Position numbers and translations under genes: made by a program. Positions 18,727 through 26,779 of a stretch of DNA of 64,000 nucleotides are shown in pieces (the first letter of the stretch is position 1; the number at the start of each line of letters is the position of its first letter). Below the pieces are notes generated by a model. That model ran no database searches and was not told where the DNA came from. It saw only the letters and a program-made list of their open reading frames with translations. The DNA is from Okeania sp. KiyG1 (GTDB taxonomy: Bacteria; Cyanobacteriota; Cyanobacteriia; Cyanobacteriales; Microcoleaceae). Where the stretch lies: contig NZ_BLZO01000042.1 of NCBI RefSeq assembly GCF_014132355.1, forward strand, positions 1 to 64,000, given 5' to 3'.

Positions 18727-19926
18727 ATGTTAATAACTGATATAGGATGTAACAAAGTATGGAATGCTTTAGCTGCACTTAGTTACAAGCAAGCAACAGG
18801 TAAACTAATATTAGATAATGGCGAACAAAAATGGCAGATTTACTTTTGTCGAGGACAAATGTTGTATGCCACAGGAGGATTACATCAAACTAGGCGTTGG
18901 TACAGAACAATTAGTCAACATTGTCAGCATCTAAAATTTAACGCTAGTTTACTATCTACTGAAGAATTATGGGAATATAAGCTTCTTCAACAAGGTCTTA
19001 CTGAAGAACAAATAACTTTAAAACAAGCTAAAACAATTATCCGTAGTAGCAGCTATGAAATTTTCTTTGCTTTAGCAAGTCAGTCAATTTTAAACCTCGA
19101 CTGGCAATTAGACCGGGAATTAACATCAGAACTTTGTCCCAATTTAGTATTATCTCCATTAGAATTAAAGGAAGTTATAGAGGCAGCACAAAAACTTTGG
19201 GAACGTTGGCAAAAAATAGGTGTTAATGATATTGTTCCAGAACAAGCTCCGGTAGTTAAAAAATCTATAAAATTACAAAGTCGTCTTAGTGAAGAATCTA
19301 TAGAGGTTCTTACTAATAAATTTAATGGTGAAAATACCCTGTGGGATATTACAACTAAAAAAAGGCAATGTCTAGCCTTAACAACCCGTACTATGTATCA
19401 CTTTTTTAAACAAGGTTTAATAGAAGTTCGAGCTGTACCAGATTTACCTTCTCCATTGGAACAATTACGCCTAGCTTATTGTTCAACAAATCGTTATAGA
19501 CCTCTCATAGCTTGTATAGATTCTACACCAACAACAGGTAAATTTTTAGAGCAAATTTTGATGCCTAAAGGTTATAAAATTGAGAAAATTACTGACCCAA
19601 TGCAAGGAGTAGGATTAATGGCTAAAAAAAATCCAGAATTAATATTTATGGATTTATTTATGCCCGAAGTTGATGGTTATGCACTCTGTAATTTTTTACG
19701 GAAAGCTTCAATGTATAAACAAACTCCTATTATTATTTATACTGGACAGGATAATTATATAAATCGGGCTAGGGGATTATTAGTAGGAGCTACAGATTTT
19801 TTAAGAAAACCAGCAACCGCAACAAAAATCTTAGAAACAGTAGAAAAGTATTTAAAGTTAAAAAAACAGGAATATCAAAATAAAAATAACCTTTCGCAAT
19901 CTTTAGCTTTGGCACCTGAATTCTGA
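18727..19926 (+). CDS. PATAN-REC response regulator (PatA/PixG type), copy 2
   Basis: Paralogue of the gene at 17032, 399 aa. PATAN domain: TGKLILDNGEQKWQIYFCRG with TGGLHQTRRWYRTI. The middle region again has the LWDI-type segment. The receiver has phospho-Asp in LIFMDLFMPEVDGY and a Lys in DFLRKPA, but the acidic pocket reads IACIDSTPTT, with one Asp where copy 1 has two. Metal binding and phosphorylation may therefore be weaker. The two genes are clearly a local duplication that has diverged, with moderate identity spread over the whole length. The likely role is output regulation in a Che-like motility or pilus pathway (family knowledge, not shown here). Confidence 0.9.
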   Translation: MLITDIGCNKVWNALAALSYKQATGKLILDNGEQKWQIYFCRGQMLYATGGLHQTRRWYRTISQHCQHLKFNASLLSTEELWEYKLLQQGLTEEQITLKQAKTIIRSSSYEIFFALASQSILNLDWQLDRELTSELCPNLVLSPLELKEVIEAAQKLWERWQKIGVNDIVPEQAPVVKKSIKLQSRLSEESIEVLTNKFNGENTLWDITTKKRQCLALTTRTMYHFFKQGLIEVRAVPDLPSPLEQLRLAYCSTNRYRPLIACIDSTPTTGKFLEQILMPKGYKIEKITDPMQGVGLMAKKNPELIFMDLFMPEVDGYALCNFLRKASMYKQTPIIIYTGQDNYINRARGLLVGATDFLRKPATATKILETVEKYLKLKKQEYQNKNNLSQSLALAPEF

Positions 19927-20076
19927 AGATACTAATGCCGCTACGGAGAAATTAAAAGTCAAAAGTTAAAAGTTAAAAGTTAAAAGTATTGATTTGTAAT
20001 TGTTTTAGGATTTTGTAACCAGTTATTTCCGCCATCCTGTACTAATACCAAATTCAAAAAAGTTCGTTACATCTTA

Positions 20077-20185
20077 CAGCAGTTTCCGAAGCTATGAGGT
20101 ACAGTTGTTTTTATTCTTTTATGTTCCCTGTTCCCTGTTCCCTCAAACCTAAAATTTTGTACCTCATAACAACAGGAAACGCTGT
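20077..20185. repeat. Family C MITE inserted at TA
   Basis: Ends CAGCAGTTTCC and GGAAACGCTG, flanked by TA (20075-20076 and 20186-20187). The surrounding sequence is a dispersed repeat that exists without the insertion at about 3302-3360 (TTACATCTTAATTTGTGATT), giving a direct empty-site comparison. Contains TGTTCCC heptamers. Confidence 0.75.
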
Positions 20186-20212
20186 AATTTGTGATTTATT
20201 TGAAATAATTTT

Positions 20213-20419
20213 TTGAGCGTTGCTGAATTGAAGTATGAATGCGCCATTGTTTGGTTCTGGTCAATCCCCCTAAATCCCCCATTTAACAAAAAGCGCAGCA
20301 TCCTCTGGATTCCCCCTTTCTAAGGGGGACGGGAGGGGGATAAAACGGGGGACTTTTAGAGTTTGATTCCCCCCAAAATTGGGGGGCAAAATAATACTCA
20401 GAATTAGCAACGCCATTTT
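20213..20419. repeat. Inverted-repeat unit with CCCCCTAAATCCCC core
   Basis: Ends share GCGTTGCTGAATT (left) and GAATTAGCAACGCC (right). The interior contains AATCCCCC/GGGGGAT stems of the kind scattered throughout the window. Non-coding. Confidence 0.5.
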
Positions 20420-20563
20420 TTGAAATTACTGTAGCGTCAAAGTTTTGAGCCTGTAAAATATTACTTTTGACTTTTGACTTTTGACTTTTGACTTCTAATA
20501 ACTTTTGACTTCCGTGAAACGTTATAGGTAAATAGAAGGATACACCAGATCATAAAAATACTA

Positions 20564-21973
20564 ATGATAGAATTAATGTCGTCAAAAATGCGCATTGAAA
20601 GCGATAGTATGGGAAAAATAGAAGTACCAACAAATCGTTATTGGGGCGCTCAAACTCAGCGATCGCTCATCTACTTCTCTATTGGGCAAGACTACATCCC
20701 ACCAGAAGTCATCAAAGCATTCGCTATTCTCAAAAAGGCAGTTGCCCAAACCAACCATGAACTAGGCAAACTTCCTGAAGACAAAACAAAATTAATTGTT
20801 CAAGCAGCAGAAGAAATAATTGCTGGAAAACTAGATGGTAACTTTCCCCTGCGAGTCTGGATGACAGGAAGCGGCACCCAGTGCAATATGAATGTCAACG
20901 AAGTCATCTCCAACCGGGCGATCGAAATTGCTGGTGGAGAAATGGGAAGCAAAATACCAATACATCCCAACGACCACGTTAATATGTCGCAGTCATCTAA
21001 CGATACTTTTCCCACTGCTATGCACATCGCCTCAGCAATAGCATTACAGGAAAAGTTGTTGCCGAAAGTCAAGAAAATGCGCGATGCACTCCAGGAAAAA
21101 TCAGAAGTATTTTCCGACATTGTTAAAATAGGGCGTACTCATTTGCAAGATGCAGTACCGTTAACATTGGGGCAGGAATTTTCTGGATATGTGGCACAAC
21201 TGGATGCAAATATGCAACACATCACTAATGTCTTGCCAAGTTTGTATGAATTAGCTCTAGGTGGTACTGCAGTGGGAACTGGGTTAAATACAGTTAGTGG
21301 TTTTGCCGAACTTGCTGCAAAATATATTAGTGAAATAACTGGGTTGCCTTTTGTGTCCGCACCTAATAAATTTGCTGCGTTAGCTGCTCACGATCCAATA
21401 GTTATGGCGAGTGGCATTCTGAAGACTTTAGCTTGTTCGTTGCTGAAAATTGCTAATGATATTCGGTGGTTGGGAAGTGGACCCAGGTGTGGGTTTGGGG
21501 AGTTGATTTTACCTGCAAATGAACCAGGGTCTTCAATTATGCCAGGAAAAGTTAATCCCACTCAGTGTGAGGCGATGACGATGGTGGCAACTCAAGTAAT
21601 GGGGTATGATGCAGCGATCGCTTTTGCTGGCGCTCAGGGAAGTTTTGAGTTAAATACTTATAAACCGATGATGATATTTAATTTAATTCAGTCGATTAAT
21701 TTGATTGCTGATAGTTGCAATAATTTTACTGATTTTCTATTAGTTGACTTGCAGGCAAATCAGAAAAAAATTGAGTTTTATTTGGAACAGTCTTTGATGT
21801 TAGTGACAGCTTTGAGTCCGAAAATTGGGTATGATAATGCGGCGAAAGTTGCTAAAGTTGCCCATGAGAAAGAGTTGACTTTGAAGGAAGCTTGTTTGGA
21901 ATTGGGTTATGTTTCTGCGGAAGAATTTGACGAGATTGTTATTCCTAAAAATATGACTCATCCTGGGAGTTAG
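20564..21973 (+). CDS. fumC: Fumarate hydratase, class II
   Basis: Reversible hydration of fumarate to L-malate, a cytosolic TCA-cycle enzyme active as a homotetramer. About 469 aa, the usual length of class II fumarases. Conserved features: [10 protein letters not shown] near the start, [32 protein letters not shown], the catalytic-site His in [10 protein letters not shown] (about residue 190), and the superfamily signature [15 protein letters not shown] (about 324), which includes the catalytic Ser. Iron-sulphur cysteines of class I enzymes are absent. The first ATG is at 20564; in-frame ATGs at 20579 and 20588 (MRIESDSMG) are equally plausible starts and agree better with family N-termini. 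Monocistronic, with repeat elements on both sides. Confidence 0.97.
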   Translation: MIELMSSKMRIESDSMGKIEVPTNRYWGAQTQRSLIYFSIGQDYIPPEVIKAFAILKKAVAQTNHELGKLPEDKTKLIVQAAEEIIAGKLDGNFPLRVWMTGSGTQCNMNVNEVISNRAIEIAGGEMGSKIPIHPNDHVNMSQSSNDTFPTAMHIASAIALQEKLLPKVKKMRDALQEKSEVFSDIVKIGRTHLQDAVPLTLGQEFSGYVAQLDANMQHITNVLPSLYELALGGTAVGTGLNTVSGFAELAAKYISEITGLPFVSAPNKFAALAAHDPIVMASGILKTLACSLLKIANDIRWLGSGPRCGFGELILPANEPGSSIMPGKVNPTQCEAMTMVATQVMGYDAAIAFAGAQGSFELNTYKPMMIFNLIQSINLIADSCNNFTDFLLVDLQANQKKIEFYLEQSLMLVTALSPKIGYDNAAKVAKVAHEKELTLKEACLELGYVSAEEFDEIVIPKNMTHPGS

Positions 21974-21982
21974 GAAGATTTG

Positions 21983-22096
21983 TAGGTTGGGTAGAACGGA
22001 GTGTTAGCGGAGCTTATCCGTTAGGATAAACCCAACACATATTTTATTAATAGATATAGATTTTTGTTGGGTTGCGCTGCCGCTTAACCCAACCTA
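21983..22096. repeat. Family G MITE (TAGGTTGGGT...ACCCAACCTA)
   Basis: Inverted ends TAGGTTGGGT and ACCCAACCTA with a second internal pair (AACCCAACA/TGTTGGGTT), so the whole unit can fold into a cruciform. A near-identical copy lies at 22655-22770. A partial copy is at about 28611. This repeat is familiar from many cyanobacterial genomes. Confidence 0.75.
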
Positions 22097-22103
22097 CCAA
22101 ATT

Positions 22104-22216
22104 ACTGAGAAGTCCTATTTGCTAAATCCAAGCCCCCTAAATCCCCCAAAATTGGGGGACTTAAAGATAGCAAATTGACTCTTGTTCCCCCCAAAGTTGG
22201 GGGGCTAGGGGGGCAT
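22104..22216. repeat. Family H element (TGAGAAGTCC; CCCCCCAAAGTTGG core)
   Basis: Shares the core CTTGTTCCCCCCAAAGTTGG and the left end TGAGAAGTCC with the complete copy at 51764-51917. The right end here is eroded. Confidence 0.6.
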
Positions 22217-22358
22217 TCAGTTAGCCGTAACTGAGCGAAAATTAACCGATATAGATGGTGCGTTACATTTCATTAACTACCCTACTGGACTATACTTTAG
22301 ACCAGAATTTCTCGGTAATTGGTGTTTCCATACACCATTTAATTCAAAAATAAATAAT

Positions 22359-22568
22359 ATGACACTTAATGAACTACTCCCTGTTGTTCGGATGCTTTCT
22401 TCTAGGGATAAACTCAAGCGAATTCGGATTTTAGCTGAAGAGCTAGAAGCATCTGAAAATATTGCACCTTTAGAACCTTTCAAAACTTATAACTTGCCTA
22501 CTCCATACAATTCTTTTGGTGTTGGTGAAACTCTCATGGAAGCACTTACTGAAGATAATATAGATTGA
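22359..22568 (+). CDS. Small conserved cyanobacterial-type ORF, 69 aa
   Basis: MTLNELLPVVRMLSSRDKLK followed by IRILAEELEAS and a TYNLPTPYNSFGVGETLMEA tail. This resembles short cyanobacterial proteins (helical head plus a Tyr/Pro tail) that usually sit directly before a small partner gene, often annotated as an aspartyl-protease-like or toxin-antitoxin-like protein. Here only a 23-codon frame starting MRFKYSTTDPSQ follows (about 22573-22644), and it ends where the family G element at 22655 begins, so the partner looks truncated. The function of such pairs is not established. Confidence 0.5.
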   Translation: MTLNELLPVVRMLSSRDKLKRIRILAEELEASENIAPLEPFKTYNLPTPYNSFGVGETLMEALTEDNID

Positions 22569-22654
22569 AAAATATGCGATTCAAATACTCAACTACTGAC
22601 CCATCTCAGATGGTAAGTTACATAAGTTCTAATAATAAAAAATAACCATTTCAC

Positions 22655-22770
22655 AGGTTGGGTAGAACGGAGTGTTAGCGGAGCTTATCCGTTAGGATAA
22701 ACCCAACATATATCTTTATGTTAACAGATACAGGTTTTTGTTGGGTTGCGCTGTCGCTTAACCCAACCTA
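22655..22770. repeat. Family G MITE, second copy
   Basis: Near-identical to 21983-22096. Lies directly after the truncated partner frame of the 69-aa gene, and may have caused that truncation. Confidence 0.75.
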
Positions 22771-22806
22771 CTAGACTGAAATATTAATGACTGAAACACT
22801 GATATT

Positions 22807-24225
22807 TTATAGTCCACAAGTATCTACATAAGAGAAGAATAGGCCATTAATCGCAGGATACCCAATATCGTAAGGTAAGTGCCCTCTGTAATGCGTGCCC
22901 AAATCAAAAGTTAATTCGTTGTAGGTCAACTTTTCATCTCCTTTTCTCCATCCTACTTTCTTGTCAAACTCTTCCACTATCTTTGGATTATACTCTTCTG
23001 TTCCATCCAAACTCTGATAAATTTCCTTCTGCACAGAAAAGCCAAATTTACCATCACTATGTTCTACCCAAAGCTGGTCAATTGCGCGGAGAACTGGACA
23101 CGGAATATTTTTAATTGACTGTTCATCGAGCCAATCTTCATCTTTTCTACTACCAGCTTTTACCATAATTTCGCGAGTTTCCTTATCAGCTTCTTTCCAT
23201 TTCTTTTGCTTTAGTAGATTTTCTAGGGTAGAGTACCTTAAATTTTGCTGTTTTTCTGGTGGTAGTTTTAGACTTGGTAAAAAAGGGGACAAAATAGTTA
23301 GCAAAACTACTATACCTAGTATTAAATAACCTACCTGGATTTTAGATAGGGGATTAAACGACTTTGGACTTTCCTGTTTAGGTATTTTGTCTTTATTAGG
23401 TGACTCTGATAAATCTATTTTGCCATCATCATTTATAGGCACTGTTTCTTGTCCTCCTCCACGATACTTCAACTTTGGCGAACGCGCTAACAAAATTGGC
23501 TCTCCCTCCATAATTGCAAAAAATTGAGGAGTCATTGTCGGAGATTCTAGCGATACATTTTGACTCGCATATTGATGCAATTCACTAACTGAAATTTTAC
23601 CGTCACCATCGATATCTGCTTCCCCAGTTTTAATCCCTTTGACTATATATTTTGTATAAATAGATAATTCCGAACTTTCCGACTCAAAAGAACTTTGAGT
23701 AGAACTAGAAGACATTAAAATCGCCCTACCTTCACCTCCTAATTCTGCTTTAATATCTATTATATTTTTATCCCCTTTAGAAGTCATTCCATTAGTAAAT
23801 GCGCCACTATTACAACAATCCAGAATAACAACAATACGTTGAGAGTAACTATCACTCATTTCATCTTGTAAGAAATTAGCCGCAACAGCAGTCCGTTTAC
23901 TAAATTCGCTCTGTTTTTTGGCAGTGTCAGGAGTCGCTAAATATAGATGGCCTTTTTTACTTAAAACTCCGTGACCAGAAAAATAAAATAGTAAAATATC
24001 ATCCTTATTACGGTCATCAAATAATTTTTCTATTGCCTCTTCTATATTATTACGATTTATATTATCACCATTGGAGTCGTTCAACACCATAATTTCATCA
24101 AAATATCCCATTTTGGGATTACCTAAAACTTCCTTCATTGCCTCAACATCTTTCAGGGTACTAGGCAAATCTGTAAAGTCTGAGGAGTATTTACTAACTC
24201 CAACTAATAGAGCTATTTTTGCCAT
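22807..24225 (-). CDS. Caspase-family (orthocaspase) protease with EF-hand-like loop, membrane segment and GUN4 domain
   Basis: 472 aa. Residues 1-240 form a caspase/metacaspase (C14) domain with catalytic His85 in FYFSGHG and Cys138 in ILDCCNSG. Bacterial members cleave after Arg/Lys and many act in stress or conflict responses. Residues 204-215 (DIDGDGKISVSE) match a canonical EF-hand calcium loop. A linker leads to one membrane helix (about 298-318, VGYLILGIVVLLTILSPFL). Residues 330-470 form a GUN4 domain (LLKQKKWKEADKETREIM, then WVEHSDGKFGFSVQKEIYQS), the porphyrin-binding fold known from Mg-chelatase regulation. The gene follows the EACC1-like gene by 12 bp, so the two are co-transcribed. 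Inference: tetrapyrrole or light state could gate the protease at the membrane. Both catalytic residues are intact. Confidence 0.9.
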   Translation of the reverse strand: MAKIALLVGVSKYSSDFTDLPSTLKDVEAMKEVLGNPKMGYFDEIMVLNDSNGDNINRNNIEEAIEKLFDDRNKDDILLFYFSGHGVLSKKGHLYLATPDTAKKQSEFSKRTAVAANFLQDEMSDSYSQRIVVILDCCNSGAFTNGMTSKGDKNIIDIKAELGGEGRAILMSSSSTQSSFESESSELSIYTKYIVKGIKTGEADIDGDGKISVSELHQYASQNVSLESPTMTPQFFAIMEGEPILLARSPKLKYRGGGQETVPINDDGKIDLSESPNKDKIPKQESPKSFNPLSKIQVGYLILGIVVLLTILSPFLPSLKLPPEKQQNLRYSTLENLLKQKKWKEADKETREIMVKAGSRKDEDWLDEQSIKNIPCPVLRAIDQLWVEHSDGKFGFSVQKEIYQSLDGTEEYNPKIVEEFDKKVGWRKGDEKLTYNELTFDLGTHYRGHLPYDIGYPAINGLFFSYVDTCGL

Positions 24226-24237
24226 GAAAAAATCTCC

Positions 24238-24636
24238 TTAAGCATTAAAAATTTTTTCTATTGTTGGTTTGACTTTCTCATACTCCTTATCTAATTCTTC
24301 AGCATTACGACCTTCGATGTTCAATTTTATCTCTTTACCGTTTTCTTTAATTTTAATTTCAATATTAATTGTCTTACCATAGAGGCGGTTACTCAAATAT
24401 CCAACCAAAGCTTTGAGATTTTTAGCATTAATTTGTGCGGTAAGAATGCCTAGTAAAAAACCGCCAAGACTTTTAGCCCCAGGTTCAGCGGTTTCTATTG
24501 GTATTAAATCTGGATTTTGTACTCCATTAAACTTTTTTATCTCTGACAAAATATTCCGGGTATCTGTTTGGAGTCTTTCTGGTGTTAATTTTGGATCGGA
24601 TAGAGTAATTGTTAGTTGAATATTTTCTAATGACAT
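24238..24636 (-). CDS. EACC1-like effector-associated protein, 132 aa
   Basis: Starts MSLENIQLTITLSDPKLTPE and shows a beta-strand-rich head, a Gly-rich helical middle (GAKSLGGFLLGILTAQINAK followed by ALVGYLSNRL) and a strand-rich end (INIEIKIKENGKEIKLNIEG). This plan resembles the effector-associated constant component EACC1, described next to caspase- or trypsin-like proteases in bacterial conflict systems. The assignment is by pattern and is not certain. It is the first gene of a two-gene unit with the caspase-GUN4 gene, separated by 12 bp. Likely role: a partner or activator of the downstream protease. No signal peptide. Confidence 0.6.
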   Translation of the reverse strand: MSLENIQLTITLSDPKLTPERLQTDTRNILSEIKKFNGVQNPDLIPIETAEPGAKSLGGFLLGILTAQINAKNLKALVGYLSNRLYGKTINIEIKIKENGKEIKLNIEGRNAEELDKEYEKVKPTIEKIFNA

Positions 24637-24922
24637 AATGTTTAATTGTTAGTTCTCAGGAATAAAATTACTAATTCAAAGGAGAAATAAACTAGGACAG
24701 CAGTTTTCAGGTCTATGAACCACATTACAAAAATGATAATCCAGGACGTTGTCTGCAACCTCCTTACTGTGGTCTACCCAAAATGAAAACCGCTGTAAAC
24801 AGATAATTAGGATGATTATAACCTTAAATTAGTTCTTTAAGCAAAAATCGTAAATTTTAGGGGTTCTCCAAACCGCCACGATAAAATATTACAACCTAAT
24901 TTAGGATTACTATATTCTCTGA
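24637..24922. repeat. Spacer with a family C element (about 24697-24796)
   Basis: ACAGCAGTTTTCAGG at the left and GAAAACCGCTGTAA at the right enclose a 100-bp unit related to 10396-10497 (shared TGAACCACAT and GTGGTCTACCCAA). The promoter for the EACC1/caspase unit should lie between it and 24636. Confidence 0.6.
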
Positions 24923-25567
24923 TTAAGATTCTTGAAATTGAGACAATAGGGAGGCAATAACTTGATTTTGATTGATACTTCGACTCTGTTGTAAAGCCTC
25001 TTTTAAAACATCTATTACTAATCCTGGTAAAACTATAGATTCTGTAATCCTTTTACTACCACCATCAACCATAGTAAAAGCAATAAGATCTACATTTTTT
25101 ACATCAACTATCCAATATTCTTTGACTTTTAAATCTTCATAAATTAGCCTTTTTTCACCTTTATCATCAGACAGTGAAGTATTGGCTATTTCTATGACTA
25201 AATCTGGGGGTGGATATGTATCTAAATCTACAATAGAAGTTCCCCAGGGAATAATATTGGCATTGTCACCTATATGGTAGGAAATATCTGGTTGTACTTC
25301 TTGAAATCCGATTTTTCTATAACTACAATTAGTTAGACCTTTATTGTCAATATTTTTGAGACTACAGAAAATACCAATAGCTATAGAAATAAGTGTATTA
25401 TCGCTGGCATGGTCGTGACTTACTGGTGACATTTCTATTCTGAATTTTCCTTGAAAATAATAAGATTTTGCTTTAGAGTAAATGGGATTTTCAATAGTTT
25501 GAAGATATTCATCCCAAGTAGCTGAAACCCATGTATCTGTTGGAGTTTTTACTTGTAAATTTGTCAT
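24923..25567 (-). CDS. Uma2-family (DUF820) PD-(D/E)xK-like protein
   Basis: 214 aa. Uma2 proteins are very numerous in filamentous cyanobacteria and have a restriction-endonuclease-like fold. Visible motifs: MSPVSHDHASDNTLIS (the conserved SP..H region), QPDISYHIG, the core PPPDLVIEIANTS and LKVKEYWIVD. The PD...E-x-x segment is intact. Many family members have no proven substrate; nuclease activity is inferred from fold only. Transcribed on the same strand as its neighbours but separated from them by more than 200 bp. Confidence 0.85.
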   Translation of the reverse strand: MTNLQVKTPTDTWVSATWDEYLQTIENPIYSKAKSYYFQGKFRIEMSPVSHDHASDNTLISIAIGIFCSLKNIDNKGLTNCSYRKIGFQEVQPDISYHIGDNANIIPWGTSIVDLDTYPPPDLVIEIANTSLSDDKGEKRLIYEDLKVKEYWIVDVKNVDLIAFTMVDGGSKRITESIVLPGLVIDVLKEALQQSRSINQNQVIASLLSQFQES

Positions 25568-25802
25568 TTCAGTTATCAGTTATTAGTTATCAGTACCTCC
25601 TACTAAAGTAGGAAACTTCAAATACTGAATTTTATTTTCTCTTGGTCATATCAATTCCATTTTAAATTAGGTTTGAAGACCAAACCTCTACTATAAAATT
25701 TTATAACATACTTTTCCTTCCCTATTTAACGTAAGCATTTTCTGCGGAATGCTGCGCAGACAGGTATTAGCTGATGGCTGATGGCTGACGGCTGAATGCT
25801 TA

Positions 25803-26402
25803 CTATTTCACAGCTTGCCATAATACACCCAAAATTTGCTCGACATCCCGAATATAAAAATTACTTAAATCAATCTTTAATTCATTTCCTTCTAACAACA
25901 AGAACTTCCAAATATCCCCAGTTGTCACCGCACCATAAATTCTATTAATTGCTTGATTTTCCTGTTGATTAAATAATTGTGCTGCTAACATTGTGGCTGC
26001 ACATTGACCTAAACCGCCCTTAATATCTTCATTTTTAGCCTCAACAATAATTGCTACAGGAGCATTAATTATTAACTGTTCTGGAGAACGACTAATTAGA
26101 AAATCACAATACCCATTTAAACTCCGGTCAAAGTCAATATTAAATTCAATTCCTGAGAATAAACTAACTGAATAATTTGCCTGCCTTCTGATTTCTAATA
26201 ACAAGGGAGTAATAATCATTTCGGAACGAGCTTTTTCAGTATTAATTGCTAAAGCAAGTTCTACAGTTTCTGCCAAAGTTTGAGTGAGAAAATCACTAGA
26301 TTTGAGGGATTCTACTTGAGCAAATAAATTTACTTGCTCGTGAATATGTAAATCAAATTCTTTTTGGAATTTACTTAAGGTTTTAAAATCACTATATGCC
26401 AT
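25803..26402 (-). CDS. PD-(D/E)xK nuclease-like hypothetical protein, 199 aa
   Basis: Start chosen at ATG 26402 (MAYSDFKTLSKFQKEFDLHI), since the 26 codons upstream are GGAAGAAGG repeat sequence and the repeat-coded FFPLPSSFF is not protein-like. It contains GYCDFLISRSPEQL, then VAIIVEAKNEDIKGGLGQC, matching the D...(D/E)xK arrangement of restriction-like nucleases, with AAQLFNQQEN after it. Proteins of this type are common hypothetical genes in cyanobacteria; activity and target are unknown. Confidence 0.7.
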   Translation of the reverse strand: MAYSDFKTLSKFQKEFDLHIHEQVNLFAQVESLKSSDFLTQTLAETVELALAINTEKARSEMIITPLLLEIRRQANYSVSLFSGIEFNIDFDRSLNGYCDFLISRSPEQLIINAPVAIIVEAKNEDIKGGLGQCAATMLAAQLFNQQENQAINRIYGAVTTGDIWKFLLLEGNELKIDLSNFYIRDVEQILGVLWQAVK

Positions 26403-26452
26403 TTTTTTAAGGAAGAAGGAGGAAGGAAGAGGGAAGAAGGAAGAGGCAAATA

Positions 26453-26509
26453 ATGGTTTGCAATTTTCATCCAGAAGCACAAAGAGAAATGCAAGAATTA
26501 GTGAGATAT
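26453..26509 (+). pseudogene. Possible ParE/RelE-toxin N-terminal remnant
   Basis: Reads MVCNFHPEAQREMQELVRY, similar to the first helix region of ParE/RelE-type toxins, and then breaks into a CGCGGGCAAGATGCCCGCAC palindrome repeat. Only about 19 codons, with no antitoxin gene nearby. Weak call. Confidence 0.25.
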
Positions 26510-26637
26510 ACCCATCGCGGGCAAGATGCCCGCACTACAAGCATTTTATTGTTAATCTCTGTACTTCATATACAACCGAATCTGCTGTATTTACCTCCAA
26601 TAACTAACTTCTCAAATCTGCCAAAGATGCAGACAAA

Positions 26638-26779
26638 TATAGCATTTATCATAAAGATAAACTACATTTACAATCCCCCTAAATACCTCTTAAAAAGGGG
26701 GACTTTCAAAGTTCCCCCCTTATTAAGGGGGGTTAGGGGGGATCTAAAGCTGTACCTCATAAATTAGAGAAGTGCTATA
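26638..26779. repeat. Family I MITE abutting a stop codon
   Basis: Ends TATAGCATTTATCATAAAG and AGAGAAGTGCTATA with internal CCCCCTTATTAAGGGGGG stems. Its right end touches the stop codon (26780-26782) of the methyltransferase gene. A second copy lies at 59009-59187. Confidence 0.65.

Larger units (their letters stand above)
19927..20563. other. Gene-free spacer, repeats
   Basis: Holds AAAAGTT heptamers (about 19955-19990), a dispersed motif that recurs at about 44713-44777, a family C element (20077-20185), an inverted-repeat unit at 20213-20419 and ACTTTTG heptamers (about 20465-20490). The fumC promoter should lie in the last ~70 bp. Confidence 0.55.
21974..22358. other. Spacer with two MITEs
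   Basis: Almost entirely two adjacent elements: family G (21983-22096) and family H (22104-22216). The remaining ~140 bp before the small ORF at 22359 is AT-rich and shows no clear signal. Confidence 0.6.
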
